Source: Leptolyngbya ohadii IS1
GTDB lineage: Bacteria > Cyanobacteriota > Cyanobacteriia > Elainellales > Elainellaceae
Length of the DNA: 64,000 nt
Assembly (NCBI RefSeq): GCF_002215035.1
Contig: NZ_NKFP01000006.1
Span: 2,058,530-2,122,529, forward strand
Direction: 5' to 3'
Shown here: positions 17,689 through 27,271 of the stretch, piece after piece
Layout of the letters: each line of letters begins with the position of its first letter
Numbering within the stretch: the first letter of the stretch is position 1
Notes under the pieces: model-generated
Databases searched by the model: none
What the model saw: only the letters and a program-made list of their open reading frames with translations
Told to the model about the DNA's origin: nothing
Program-made: the position numbers and the translations under genes

Positions 17689-17810
17689 TTTTACCCTGGG
17701 CAGGCTATGCCCACCTTACAAAACAGCTTCAGTGACTAGCTTGTAAATCGATCAATAGCGCACTTGCGATCAAACTACCTGTACACCCAGAGAGAACGAT
17801 CGCTTGCCAT

Positions 17811-17846
17811 GTCTCCCTTGCTCCCCTGCTCCCTGCTCCCTAATTC
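17811..17846. repeat. STRR heptanucleotide-type repeat at the end of the SH3 gene
   Basis: On the minus strand, TAGGGAGCAGGGAGCAGGGG is a run of GGGAGCA-type units that begins at the stop codon of the SH3-domain gene. It is the same repeat type as the tract inside the histidine kinase gene at 21376-21472. Confidence 0.7.
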
Positions 17847-18964
17847 CCAATAAAATCCCCCCTAACCCAACCTGTCGTCCCAGATTCAAACTGGACGTTA
17901 TACCAGGTGTAGCCATCTGCGCCCTGGGTTCGATCGACAATGCGAACCGGATCGCCTGCGTAGGCGGTCGTCTGCACGGGGGCATCGGTAGTGGCAGAGG
18001 CACGGACGTTAATCAGGGCATCGGGACTGCTGGCAGTCAGGACGCTGGATTGTCCGGTAGGCTGGTTTGCTGCGGGGCTGGTGGCTGGACTGGGGCTGGA
18101 ACTGGTCGTGGAGCTGGATGGGGCTGTGCTTCCGGAAGTCGTTGCGGTACTGCCCGACGAATTGGTCGCAAGCAGATCGCCGCGTACCCATCCCGTAATT
18201 CCGGCTGCGGTCTGGACGTTGTACCAGGTATAGCCGTCGCTGCCCTGACTGCTGCTCAGAATTTGAACCGCCTCTCCGCTGCTGCCGACTTCCTGCACGG
18301 GGGCATCGGTACTGGCGCTGGTACGAATATTCACAGGAGAACCATCGCCTGGGTTCAAGGTTCCACTGCTGCCTGCCTGAGGGCTTGCCTGGGCGGTAGG
18401 GCTGGCTTGGGGAGAGGGCGAAGCGGTCGGACTGGATGGCGCGGGTGAGCTAGCGGGACTGCTATTCGGATTGATGCCGGGAGCAGGACTTTCAGTGGAT
18501 TGGGCGATCGGCTGGGCGTCTACTGTGCCGCCAACAAGCTGCGCGAATCGCTGTGCCTTCTCATAGTCAGTAAAGCTGGCGACCTGGATCATGGGTTCCC
18601 CCGTGATCGCCTGGATTGTGCTGATGGCATCCTGACAGAACTTGGCGCGAATTTCGTCCAGATTGCCGCCTTTGACAACGACCGGATACCAGGTTGAGGT
18701 GGGGGTACTTTCCCGATCGCTACAGGAGGTTTGGGGAAAGGTAAATTCGGCACCGGGCGAGGCAGAGGCAGTCGGGCTGGCGGTCGTGTCGAGGGAAACA
18801 CCGGGGGCATCGGTTCCCAGTTGATAGGAACCTGCCGCACAGGAGGTTAACAGCCCAGCAATCGTCAAGGCAAAAAACCGCCTGCCCTTTCTAAGCGAGG
18901 GATTCAGGGCAGCGAAACGAACATGACACAACTGACGGAAGGAGTCGATCGAAGGAACAACCAT
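17840..18964 (-). CDS. SH3-domain lipoprotein with two bacterial SH3 repeats
   Basis: The 374-residue protein starts with a basic, hydrophobic signal ending in the lipobox LLTSC (about residues 38-42), so it is probably anchored outside the membrane. Residues 75-150 hold a conserved Cys-containing segment with TSTWYPVVVKGGNLDEIRAK. A long Ser/Pro/Ala/Thr linker follows. Two bacterial SH3 (SH3_3) modules close the protein at about 210-260 and 315-372, each ending in TWYNVQ...GWVRGD. Such modules bind cell-wall peptides or other proteins. The TAG stop is the first part of an STRR repeat tract, so the present C-terminus may have been trimmed or extended by that repeat. Confidence 0.82.
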   Translation of the reverse strand: MVVPSIDSFRQLCHVRFAALNPSLRKGRRFFALTIAGLLTSCAAGSYQLGTDAPGVSLDTTASPTASASPGAEFTFPQTSCSDRESTPTSTWYPVVVKGGNLDEIRAKFCQDAISTIQAITGEPMIQVASFTDYEKAQRFAQLVGGTVDAQPIAQSTESPAPGINPNSSPASSPAPSSPTASPSPQASPTAQASPQAGSSGTLNPGDGSPVNIRTSASTDAPVQEVGSSGEAVQILSSSQGSDGYTWYNVQTAAGITGWVRGDLLATNSSGSTATTSGSTAPSSSTTSSSPSPATSPAANQPTGQSSVLTASSPDALINVRASATTDAPVQTTAYAGDPVRIVDRTQGADGYTWYNVQFESGTTGWVRGDFIGN

Positions 18965-19118
18965 AAAACGCCGTTACCTGCAAAGACTAGCGTAGGAATT
19001 AAAGAAATTAGCCAGGAGGACACTAGCAACCAATAGATTAACAGCCCTGGGAAAAAATGGCGCAAGTCTGAAGGGAGATCACCTGTATCATTGAGGTGAA
19101 TCGGTTTATTGTAGTGCA

Positions 19119-20009
19119 ATGCAGAAACTTTTGATCACCGGAGCGAGCGGATTTTTGGGCTGGTATCTCTGCCAGATCGCTCAAGCGGAGTGGGAAGTGT
19201 ACGGCACCTATCATCGCCATTCAGTCAAGCCAGGTGTACCGTTAGCAGCATCACCCATTCACTGGATGCCGATCGACCTTACCGATTTGGATGCCCTTAA
19301 AGCCCTGTTTGCCACTGTGCGACCCAATGCGGTCATTCATGCAGCAGCCATGTCCCGCCCCAACGACTGTCAGGATGATCCGGTGCGATCGTATCAGGTA
19401 AACGTGGTGGCGTCCTGCAATATTGCCGACCTGTGCGAAGCCGCCAAGATTCCCTGCGTGTTTACATCGTCGGAGCTGGTGTTTGACGGCACAAATGCCC
19501 CCTATCGGGAAGGCGATCCGGTGAGTCCGATTAATCTATACGGTGAACAAAAGGTAGCTGCCGAACTGGGAATGCTCGATCGCTGCTCCCAAATGCTGGT
19601 CTGCCGGATGCCGCTCATGTTTGGCAATGTGCCCCACGCAGACAGCTTTCTTCAGCCGTTTATTCAAAGACTGCAATCGGGGGAAAGACTCAAAGTATTT
19701 GTGGATGAGTTTCGCACGCCCGTCAGCGGGGAGGATGCGGCAAGGGGCATTTTGCAGCTGATGGATAAGGTGCGGGGTCGGATTCACCTGGGGGGTAAGG
19801 AGCGGATGTCTCGCTACAAATTTGGGCAACATCTGGTCGCAGCCCTGCACCTCCCAGAAACGATGCTGCAACCCTGCCGTCAAGCCGATGTGCCAATGTC
19901 TGCCCCCCGCGCTGCCGATGTTAGTCTGGACAGTTCGCTGGCGTTTAGCCTGGGATATAGTCCTGCTCTGGTCAAGGATGCGCTCGTGCAACTGCTGGGA
20001 GGTTCATGA
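19119..20009 (+). CDS. RmlD-like sugar-nucleotide reductase (extended SDR)
   Basis: The 296-residue protein has the Rossmann motif LLITGASGFLGWYL at the N-terminus, the internal GTRPNAVIHAAAMSRPNDC-like segment (VRPNAVIHAAAMSRPNDC) and the catalytic Tyr-Lys pair in LYGEQKVAAE. The overall pattern is that of dTDP-4-dehydrorhamnose reductase and its relatives. No other rhamnose genes are adjacent, so the sugar substrate is open. It is transcribed alone, divergent from the SH3 lipoprotein. Confidence 0.85.
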   Translation: MQKLLITGASGFLGWYLCQIAQAEWEVYGTYHRHSVKPGVPLAASPIHWMPIDLTDLDALKALFATVRPNAVIHAAAMSRPNDCQDDPVRSYQVNVVASCNIADLCEAAKIPCVFTSSELVFDGTNAPYREGDPVSPINLYGEQKVAAELGMLDRCSQMLVCRMPLMFGNVPHADSFLQPFIQRLQSGERLKVFVDEFRTPVSGEDAARGILQLMDKVRGRIHLGGKERMSRYKFGQHLVAALHLPETMLQPCRQADVPMSAPRAADVSLDSSLAFSLGYSPALVKDALVQLLGGS

Positions 20010-20079
20010 GGTTTGAAGCGTTGCGGCGATCGCCCGTTTCCTCGCGTATTTCCCCCATCTCTCCTCAAGAAATATCTCC

Positions 20080-20484
20080 TCAAAACGCTGCCGCCTGAAG
20101 GGATGCAAATAGCCCCAGATCCTCAGCCCGCTTAAAAGCCTTTTGCAACGGTTCTCCCTGCCCGATCGCGATATACATCAACACCACCGCCGCCGCAAGC
20201 ATGGCATTATTGCAGCAAACCAGACTGGGCTTCGGGAGTTTGCCAATTTGTTTTAGAACCTTGCCCGCAACCTCCGGACTCATAACCTCCGTATCAATCG
20301 GCAGGTTCACATAGCATAGCCCCAGTCGTTCTACAGACCGTTTTTCCTCAGCAAGGCTACCCCTGTCCAGCGATCGCAGATTCAGAACCGATCGAAATCC
20401 TTCCTCAGCGATTTGATAGAACTGCTGAACGGTGACAATTCCCGCGATCGCCAGTTCATCGTTAATTTTTCTGACAACTTCCAT
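20080..20484 (-). CDS. DSP/PTP-like phosphatase-fold protein with degenerate active site
   Basis: The 134-residue protein matches the small cyanobacterial phosphatases of the DUF442/beta-lactamase-hydrolase-like group: the segment VQQFYQIAEEGFRSVLNLRS near the start, then YVNLPID. The phosphatase P-loop should read HCxxGxR, but here it is LVCCNNAMLAAA. A cysteine remains; the preceding His, the Gly and the Arg are lost. This suggests a pseudo-phosphatase or a binding protein. The start has a strong GGGAGG ribosome-binding site. It converges with the RmlD-like gene. Confidence 0.75.
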   Translation of the reverse strand: MEVVRKINDELAIAGIVTVQQFYQIAEEGFRSVLNLRSLDRGSLAEEKRSVERLGLCYVNLPIDTEVMSPEVAGKVLKQIGKLPKPSLVCCNNAMLAAAVVLMYIAIGQGEPLQKAFKRAEDLGLFASLQAAAF

Positions 20485-20618
20485 TGAAACCTCCCAAGCA
20501 GCCAGTAAGAAGCGGCTCTGGCGCGAATTCTGTTCTCAGGTTAGGGAAACAACATGAGAAACTTGTGAGGAAATCTGGAAATTATGAGTAACTTGTTACA
20601 AAAATAAGCGATCGCGTC

Positions 20619-20996
20619 TCAGAGACTCCAGCCCAGTAGGTCTGCCACCTGGCTTGCGAGCTGAAGCGGGTTAAACGGCTTGGCGATCGCCCCTTTTACG
20701 CCCATTTCGTCATAGCGACGGCGATCGGATGCCTGTACCTTTGCCGTCAGCAGCACCACCGGAATTTCGCGAGTTACGGGATTCTCCTGCAATTTCTGAA
20801 AGGTCATCGTGCCATCCATATCCGGCATCATCACGTCCAGCAGAATCGCGTCGGGACGTTTTTCCGCTGCGGTGGCAATGCCTTCCTGTCCCGAACTTGC
20901 CGTAATCACCTGCCAGCCTGCCGTAGTTTGCAGACAAATCTGCGTCACTTCCTGGATGTACTGCTCGTTGTCGATCACCAAAATTTGTTTCGTCAT
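20619..20996 (-). CDS. CheY-like single-domain response regulator
   Basis: This is a 125-residue stand-alone receiver domain. The acidic pocket (DNE near residue 10), the phosphorylation site in AILLDVMMPDMDG (D54 by count), the threonine in VVLLTAK and the lysine of IAKPFNP are all present. It has no output domain. It is the last gene of a minus-strand cluster: an OmpR-type regulator, the hybrid kinase, then this receiver. It is probably a relay partner of the kinase upstream. Confidence 0.92.
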   Translation of the reverse strand: MTKQILVIDNEQYIQEVTQICLQTTAGWQVITASSGQEGIATAAEKRPDAILLDVMMPDMDGTMTFQKLQENPVTREIPVVLLTAKVQASDRRRYDEMGVKGAIAKPFNPLQLASQVADLLGWSL

Positions 20997-21047
20997 TTCT
21001 CTTTTTCTATTTCTTTCCTTCTTGCTATTTCTTGAATGCTTCCTGCC

Positions 21048-21300
21048 TCACTGCCCGGCATCGTTTCCTGAAGCATTTTCTGGTTTATCCACAGGGAGCG
21101 TGAAGTAAAACGTGCTGCCCTCCCCTAACGTACTCTCAACCCAGATTTGCCCCTGGTGCTGCTGCACAATATTCCGACAAATCGCCAGTCCTAAGCCCGT
21201 CCCGTCATGATTGCGCGAGTCAGACGCATCCACCTGCTGAAACCGCTCAAAGATCGTGTCCAGCTTATCTGTCGGGATGCCGCGTCCGTGGTCTTTGACG
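21048..21300 (-). pseudogene. Displaced C-terminal part of the histidine kinase ATPase domain
   Basis: On the minus strand, frame +1 relative to the kinase ORF upstream, this region reads the missing ATP-binding boxes: VKDHGRGIP (21273-21299), then FERFQQVDASDSRNHDGTG, LGLAICRNIV, and the closing strand STFYFTLP. It has no start codon of its own in a proper place. It completes the HATPase domain begun at 21265-23121 if the frame is corrected by one base. It is therefore part of one gene broken by a frameshift in the repeat tracts at 21319-21472. Confidence 0.85.
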
Positions 21301-23121
21301 GAGAAGAGGATGTGGGGAGTGGATGGGTGGATGGGTGGATGAGTGATTTGGGGTTTCGTTTGGGCGATCGCTCTCCAGCTCTGCCCTGCTCCCCTGCTCC
21401 CCTGCCCCCTGCTCCCCTGCTCCCTGCTCTCTACTCCCTACTCCCTCACTCCCCATCTCCCCTGCTCTCTGCAACTCGGCACTCACCCAGACCGTCCCTC
21501 CCGGCTGTGAGAACTTAATGGCATTACTGAGGAGATTCGTCAGGGTTTGGATGATGCGATCGCCGTCTGCCCAAACATTTGCAGATAAAGGGGCGATCGA
21601 GAGGGTGACGTTGAATTTGTTTGCCATGGGCTGCATGACTTCGGCAGCGTGGGTCATCAGGTCAGCAACGTTGCAGGTGCGTTTGTCCATGGCGACTTTG
21701 CCGGATTCGATCCGTTCCACGTCCAGGACATCGTTGATCAGGCGAATCAGACGTTCGGTGCTGTCTACCGCAATGTCTAGCAGACGTTTTCCGGTTGTCG
21801 ATTGGGTGTCGAGTAAGCCGCTTGCCAGCATCCCCAGCGACCCGTGAATGGAGGTTAACGGGGTGCGAAGTTCATGGCTGACGATCGAGACAAATTCATC
21901 CTTCATGCGTTCCACAATCTTGCGATCGCTCGTATCCCGCAGGATTACAGTGAAGACCGTTTCGCCCTTTAACTCCAGTTTGGAAATTGAGGCTTCTGCC
22001 GGAAATTCTTCGCCGTTTTTGCGTCGCCCAAAAATCTCGCGCCGTTCCCCCATTCGCCTTGCACCGTCAGAGGATTTGCCAAAGTCCGCTACATGATGTC
22101 GGTGTGCCCTGGCATAGCGGGACGGCAACAGCAGATTTAACGGTTGACCGATCGCCTCCTCTGCCCGGTAGCCAAAGGTTCTTTCTGCCCCCTGATTAAA
22201 GAGCGTAATGCGCTGCTGTCCATCCGTGGAAATAATCGCATCATCGGCAATATCGAGAATGCCCGCAAAGCGAATTTGGGAGATTCTGAGTGCCTCTTCG
22301 ATTTGCTTGCGCTCGTTTAGCTCGGCACGGAGTCGCTCGTTGGTGCGGACTAATTCCGCCGTCCGTTCTGCCACCCGCATTTCCAGTTCATCCTTGGTTT
22401 TTCGCAGGGCAAATTCCGACTGCTGACACTGCAATGCCTCATTTTGATGGATCGTCGCCAGATTCTTGAGGAACTTTACCCGCTCCAGGCGATTTACAAT
22501 CCGCGTCACCAGTTCAGGACCGACGATCGGCTTCGTAATAAAATCATCCGCCCCCGACCCAAACACCTGATTAATCGTCTCGGCATCCGTGAGGGCAGTC
22601 AGAATTACGATCGGCAAACCGCTCCAACGAGAGTTATTCCGCACCGCCTGACACAGATCCACACCGCTCGTCCCTGGCATTTTGATATCCAACACCAGCA
22701 GATCGGGGTTAGCCGCCTCCAGCCTGTCCCAAAACTGAGCCGGATTGTCCAGCGTCGTTACATGAAGCCCCCAGGGTTCCAGGATGGCAGTCACCGCCGC
22801 CAAAAACTGCGGGTCGTCATCCACCACCATCACGCGAGCATCTACACGCTGAGTCCCCTGATTCGCCCCCTCAATTTCCTGCCGCAAACTGCTAACCGCC
22901 TGCCGCAGTCGCTGGATCTGATGGTCACTGAGACGATCGCCTTGCTTCAACTGCTGCTCAATCTGCCGCGCAATCTCCGAAGCCGCCGCAAACCCAAACG
23001 TCCCCAGAGAACCCGCCAGCGTATGGGCTTCCTGCTCCGCCTGCTGCCGCAATTCCTGATTCAATTCCTCACCTAAAGCCTGCCGACCTAGCGCGATCGC
23101 CGCCCGCGTCCTCTCCTCCAC
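21265..23121 (-). CDS. Hybrid sensor histidine kinase (Hpt-REC-PAS-HisKA), frameshifted in the ATPase domain
   Basis: This is a multi-domain phosphorelay protein of 618 codons as it stands. An Hpt domain with H33 (EAHTLAGSLGTFG) is followed by a receiver at about 95-215 (DLLVLDIKMPG). A coiled coil and a PAS domain at about 285-405 come next. The HisKA domain has H416 in FVSIVSHELRTPL, and the ATPase N box is LTNLLSNAIKFSQPGG. The frame then enters GGGAGCA-type repeats, translated as a Gly-Glu-Gln-rich stretch, and runs out in an unrelated tail. The G boxes follow in another frame at 21048-21300. As read, the protein lacks a complete ATP site. Its GTG start overlaps the upstream regulator by 34 bp. 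Confidence 0.85.
   Translation of the reverse strand: MEERTRAAIALGRQALGEELNQELRQQAEQEAHTLAGSLGTFGFAAASEIARQIEQQLKQGDRLSDHQIQRLRQAVSSLRQEIEGANQGTQRVDARVMVVDDDPQFLAAVTAILEPWGLHVTTLDNPAQFWDRLEAANPDLLVLDIKMPGTSGVDLCQAVRNNSRWSGLPIVILTALTDAETINQVFGSGADDFITKPIVGPELVTRIVNRLERVKFLKNLATIHQNEALQCQQSEFALRKTKDELEMRVAERTAELVRTNERLRAELNERKQIEEALRISQIRFAGILDIADDAIISTDGQQRITLFNQGAERTFGYRAEEAIGQPLNLLLPSRYARAHRHHVADFGKSSDGARRMGERREIFGRRKNGEEFPAEASISKLELKGETVFTVILRDTSDRKIVERMKDEFVSIVSHELRTPLTSIHGSLGMLASGLLDTQSTTGKRLLDIAVDSTERLIRLINDVLDVERIESGKVAMDKRTCNVADLMTHAAEVMQPMANKFNVTLSIAPLSANVWADGDRIIQTLTNLLSNAIKFSQPGGTVWVSAELQRAGEMGSEGVGSREQGAGEQGAGEQGSRAELESDRPNETPNHSSTHPPIHSPHPLLRQRPRTRHPDR
21319..21344. repeat. Octanucleotide tandem repeat in the kinase gene
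   Basis: Three consecutive 8-nt units (GGATGGGT twice, then GGATGAGT) lie between the two parts of the kinase ATPase domain. Gain of one unit would also shift the frame as needed. Confidence 0.75.
21376..21472. repeat. STRR heptanucleotide repeat tract in the kinase gene
   Basis: About a dozen 7-8 nt units of the types CTCCCTG, CTCCCCTG, CTCTCTA and CTCCCTA (plus strand) follow one another. Units of 7 change the reading frame when one is lost or gained. This tract lies exactly where the kinase leaves its conserved frame. Confidence 0.8.
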
Positions 23122-23816
23122 CTCCCCACTCCCCCCAAATCCTCGATCGGCTTCAACCGATACCCAATTCCATACACCGTCTCAATCAAATTCGCTGGGG
23201 CACCCGCTGCCTTGAGCTTCTGCCGCAGTCCCTTAATATGGGTTCGCACCGCCTCATCGCTGGGAATTTCTTCAAAAGACCAGAGGTTTTCCAGAATTGC
23301 CCCACAGCTAAACACCCGCTTACTGTGGCGCAGAAACAGTTCTAGCAGGGCATATTCCTTGGCTGTCAGGGCGATCGGCTGATTAGCATAGGTGACTTCG
23401 CAGCTTCCCGGATCGAGGCGTAACGCTTCCCATTCCAATACGGACTGCCCTATCGTCTGGTTGCGGCGCAGCAGTGCCCGAATCCGAGCGGCTAATTCCT
23501 CCGGGTCAAAGGGTTTCACGACATAATCATCTGCCCCAGCATCCAGCCCCCTTGCTTTATCGTGACTGCTATTGCGAGCCGTCAGCAGCAGAATTGGCAC
23601 CTGATAGCCGTGCGATCGCAGCCGTTGGCAGAGCTGAATACCGTCGAGTTTGGGCAGCGTTACGTCCAGCAAAATCAAATCGTAGGCGAAGGCTTCCGCA
23701 AGTTCCCAGCCCGTTTCGCCATCGGGAGCCACTTCAACGGTATAGTTCTGATCGCTCAGCGTTGCAGTCAAGGCTTCAGCGGTCAGTCCATCATCTTCTA
23801 CGACTAAAATTTTCAT
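23088..23816 (-). CDS. OmpR-family response regulator
   Basis: The receiver domain (residues 1-118) has the phosphorylation site DLILLDVTLPKLDG, the switch threonine LLLTARN and the lysine VVKPFDPEE. The winged-helix DNA-binding domain (about 125-222) ends with HIKGLRQKLKAAG and ETVYGIGYRLKP. The ATG at 23816 (MKILVVEDD) is the natural start; 20 extra upstream codons in the open frame have no support. The last residues (GRWRRGRGRRSR) come from G-rich DNA overlapping the kinase start. In related cyanobacteria, regulators like this are fused to an Hpt-REC-PAS-kinase, so the stop here may reflect a second frameshift. Confidence 0.92.
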   Translation of the reverse strand: MKILVVEDDGLTAEALTATLSDQNYTVEVAPDGETGWELAEAFAYDLILLDVTLPKLDGIQLCQRLRSHGYQVPILLLTARNSSHDKARGLDAGADDYVVKPFDPEELAARIRALLRRNQTIGQSVLEWEALRLDPGSCEVTYANQPIALTAKEYALLELFLRHSKRVFSCGAILENLWSFEEIPSDEAVRTHIKGLRQKLKAAGAPANLIETVYGIGYRLKPIEDLGGVGRWRRGRGRRSR

Positions 23817-23918
23817 TTCAACTCGTTCAGAGCAAACCCAAACCACTATAGCGATGCCGATCGGCGATCGTTGCAAGAACCAAGATTTCGTTTATAAAGG
23901 CGTTACATTACTTTTTAG

Positions 23919-25595
<1,677 letters not shown>

Positions 25596-25795
25596 AAGGG
25601 CAATCAACCGTCATAAATCTTCAGGTAGGGTTTTCCGCTATTGCAGGCTCCATAGCAACAGAAGCCTTACTCTACAAGACTTTCAGCAACTCTTGTAAAC
25701 CCGCTCGATCGGCTATTTCGCCACGAAAAGACCACCACTCCTCCTAGTCGTCACGCTAGAATAAGAGCAGTAAGACATTTGTACTAGGTGCTGCC

Positions 25796-26191
25796 GTGAA
25801 CCAAGCCGCTCTACTCCAAGTCTGGTGCCAGTCCCTTAGCAGTTCTACTACTGATAGTAGCACAATCGTTGATCGGGTTGAACATTCCATTGACAGTAGT
25901 ACATTTCAGTCCGCTCTTTTAGATGCCGCCGTTCAGCTTCAGGCACACCTTGCCCAGGAGGAAGGAGCGGTGTATCGGCTAGAGGATTTGCAGCGGGTGC
26001 TGATGCACTGGTTGGAGTCCTCGATCGAGTCTCTGGTCGAAGATGCCCTGTTTCACACACTGGAGGGCGAGCGGGCGTTTGCCTTTAACCGTCGTGCCTT
26101 CGAGCGGCAGATGCAGTACCTTCAGCCCATCTCCTCCGCAGACGATAGTTCCGTTGCCGCCGATCCTGCTGTTACGACGATCGCCGCCTGA
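25796..26191 (+). CDS. Hypothetical protein, 131 aa
   Basis: The family is not recognised. The product starts at a GTG and opens with NQAALLQVWCQSLSSSTTDSS. It is helix-rich in the middle (LDAAVQLQAHLAQEEGAVYRL, then LMHWLESSIESLVEDALF) and has a Ser/Ala-rich tail. There is no signal or membrane segment. It lies 97 bp ahead of a second small helical protein in the same direction, so the pair may form an operon. Such adjacent short helical proteins often work as partners, which is a guess here. Confidence 0.65.
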   Translation: MNQAALLQVWCQSLSSSTTDSSTIVDRVEHSIDSSTFQSALLDAAVQLQAHLAQEEGAVYRLEDLQRVLMHWLESSIESLVEDALFHTLEGERAFAFNRRAFERQMQYLQPISSADDSSVAADPAVTTIAA

Positions 26192-26288
26192 AGCCTTTAT
26201 GAACTCTTGTGGGTCAGAGATAGACCCGACGGCTGCATGATTCCGATTCCTCCCGTTTTTCCCGCTATTCCTTACTCCAACCTAAACT

Positions 26289-26642
26289 ATGAAACTAATC
26301 GACTATCCCATCGCCATTGCCGAAAAACAGCATCAGCTCCTTCGCGCCGAACAGCACGTCCGCAGACTGCAAGAAATCCTGAATCGCCTCACGGCTGAAA
26401 TCGATACGACGATCGCCTTTGATACTTCCCTCAAAAATGACGCGCAGCGCAAAGCCCGCCGAGTGGAGCTAATGGGAGCCTCTGGCTATCGCACAGCATA
26501 CGTCAATCTGCAAATGGCGCAGGACGAGCGTGCCGAATTCGAGATCGACCTGAACCTGCTCCGCAACCAGTTCGGGGTGCTGAAGCTGGAGAAACGCGAG
26601 GCGATCGCTTCCCGCGAGATGCAGTTGCTCGACGCTGCCTAA
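26289..26642 (+). CDS. Conserved coiled-coil protein, 117 aa
   Basis: The family is not recognised. Nearly the whole protein is predicted helical, with long charged heptad-like stretches (AEKQHQLLRAEQHVRRLQEI near residue 10, NLLRNQFGVLKLEKREAIAS near the end). It has no cysteine, signal or membrane segment. The middle segment VELMGASGYRTAYVNLQMAQ breaks the helix pattern. It is the second gene of a probable two-gene unit and converges with another coiled-coil gene. Confidence 0.7.
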   Translation: MKLIDYPIAIAEKQHQLLRAEQHVRRLQEILNRLTAEIDTTIAFDTSLKNDAQRKARRVELMGASGYRTAYVNLQMAQDERAEFEIDLNLLRNQFGVLKLEKREAIASREMQLLDAA

Positions 26643-26670
26643 AATACCTAAGAGTTAGAATTTCCCAGAA

Positions 26671-27156
26671 TTAGGATTCCGTTGGCGGTTCATCATGCTT
26701 GCCGTTCAGGTTGGCACGAAACTGAGCCGCCATTTGCTCCAGCTTTTCTTTCTCAATTTTCAGGTTTTCCTCCAGTTCTTGAATCTGATCGCGCCTTGCC
26801 TCAATTTCCAACACGCGACGATTCAATTCCTGGTTCTTCAAAGTAAGGGACTGCCGCCACTGTTCCGCCCGCTGCACCTCTTCTTCCAGCAGGGTAGGAG
26901 TCATCCCCGTACCAAGATAATGCTTCACAATATCCAGTACCCAACAGGTCGCATCCTGGATCTGCTGAATCTGCCGCAGCGGAGAAAGCTCCACCAGCAC
27001 CAGCGCACCCTCGTTGTAGTCTGCCTGCTCTGTCCAGAGGCGATTCTCTGGGTCGTCCAGCAGTGCCCAGGCGTGTTCAGCCTTTTGTTGAGCGAGGAGG
27101 CGAAGCTGCATCCTGCCCTCTGTATCCTTTTGTGTCACCTGAGCCAAGTGCATCAT
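26671..27156 (-). CDS. Conserved protein with C-terminal coiled coil, 161 aa
   Basis: The family is not recognised. The N-terminal half is globular (AEHAWALLDDPENRLWTEQA, then GALVLVELSP and ATCWVLDIVKHYLG). The second half is a long coiled coil (residues about 90-150, with RRDQIQELEENLKIEKEKLE). Two ATG codons begin the frame, with GCAGGA ahead. It converges with the neighbouring coiled-coil gene, with a 28-bp gap. It could act as a scaffold, but nothing shows its partner. Confidence 0.7.
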   Translation of the reverse strand: MMHLAQVTQKDTEGRMQLRLLAQQKAEHAWALLDDPENRLWTEQADYNEGALVLVELSPLRQIQQIQDATCWVLDIVKHYLGTGMTPTLLEEEVQRAEQWRQSLTLKNQELNRRVLEIEARRDQIQELEENLKIEKEKLEQMAAQFRANLNGKHDEPPTES

Positions 27157-27271
27157 TCCTGCAACGAAGAGCCGATTCTTGAGAGCTTGAGAAGAGTATA
27201 TCTTTTTATCTTCGCGGATTTGATGATCCTCCCTCTAGCAGCAGATTATGTTTTGATGAACTGCTGATTTC

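Noticed and set aside
22444..23076. 210-codon plus-strand frame opposite the histidine kinase
   Set aside because: The minus strand encodes clear Hpt and receiver domains; the plus-strand product is Arg/Gln/Pro-rich shadow sequence.
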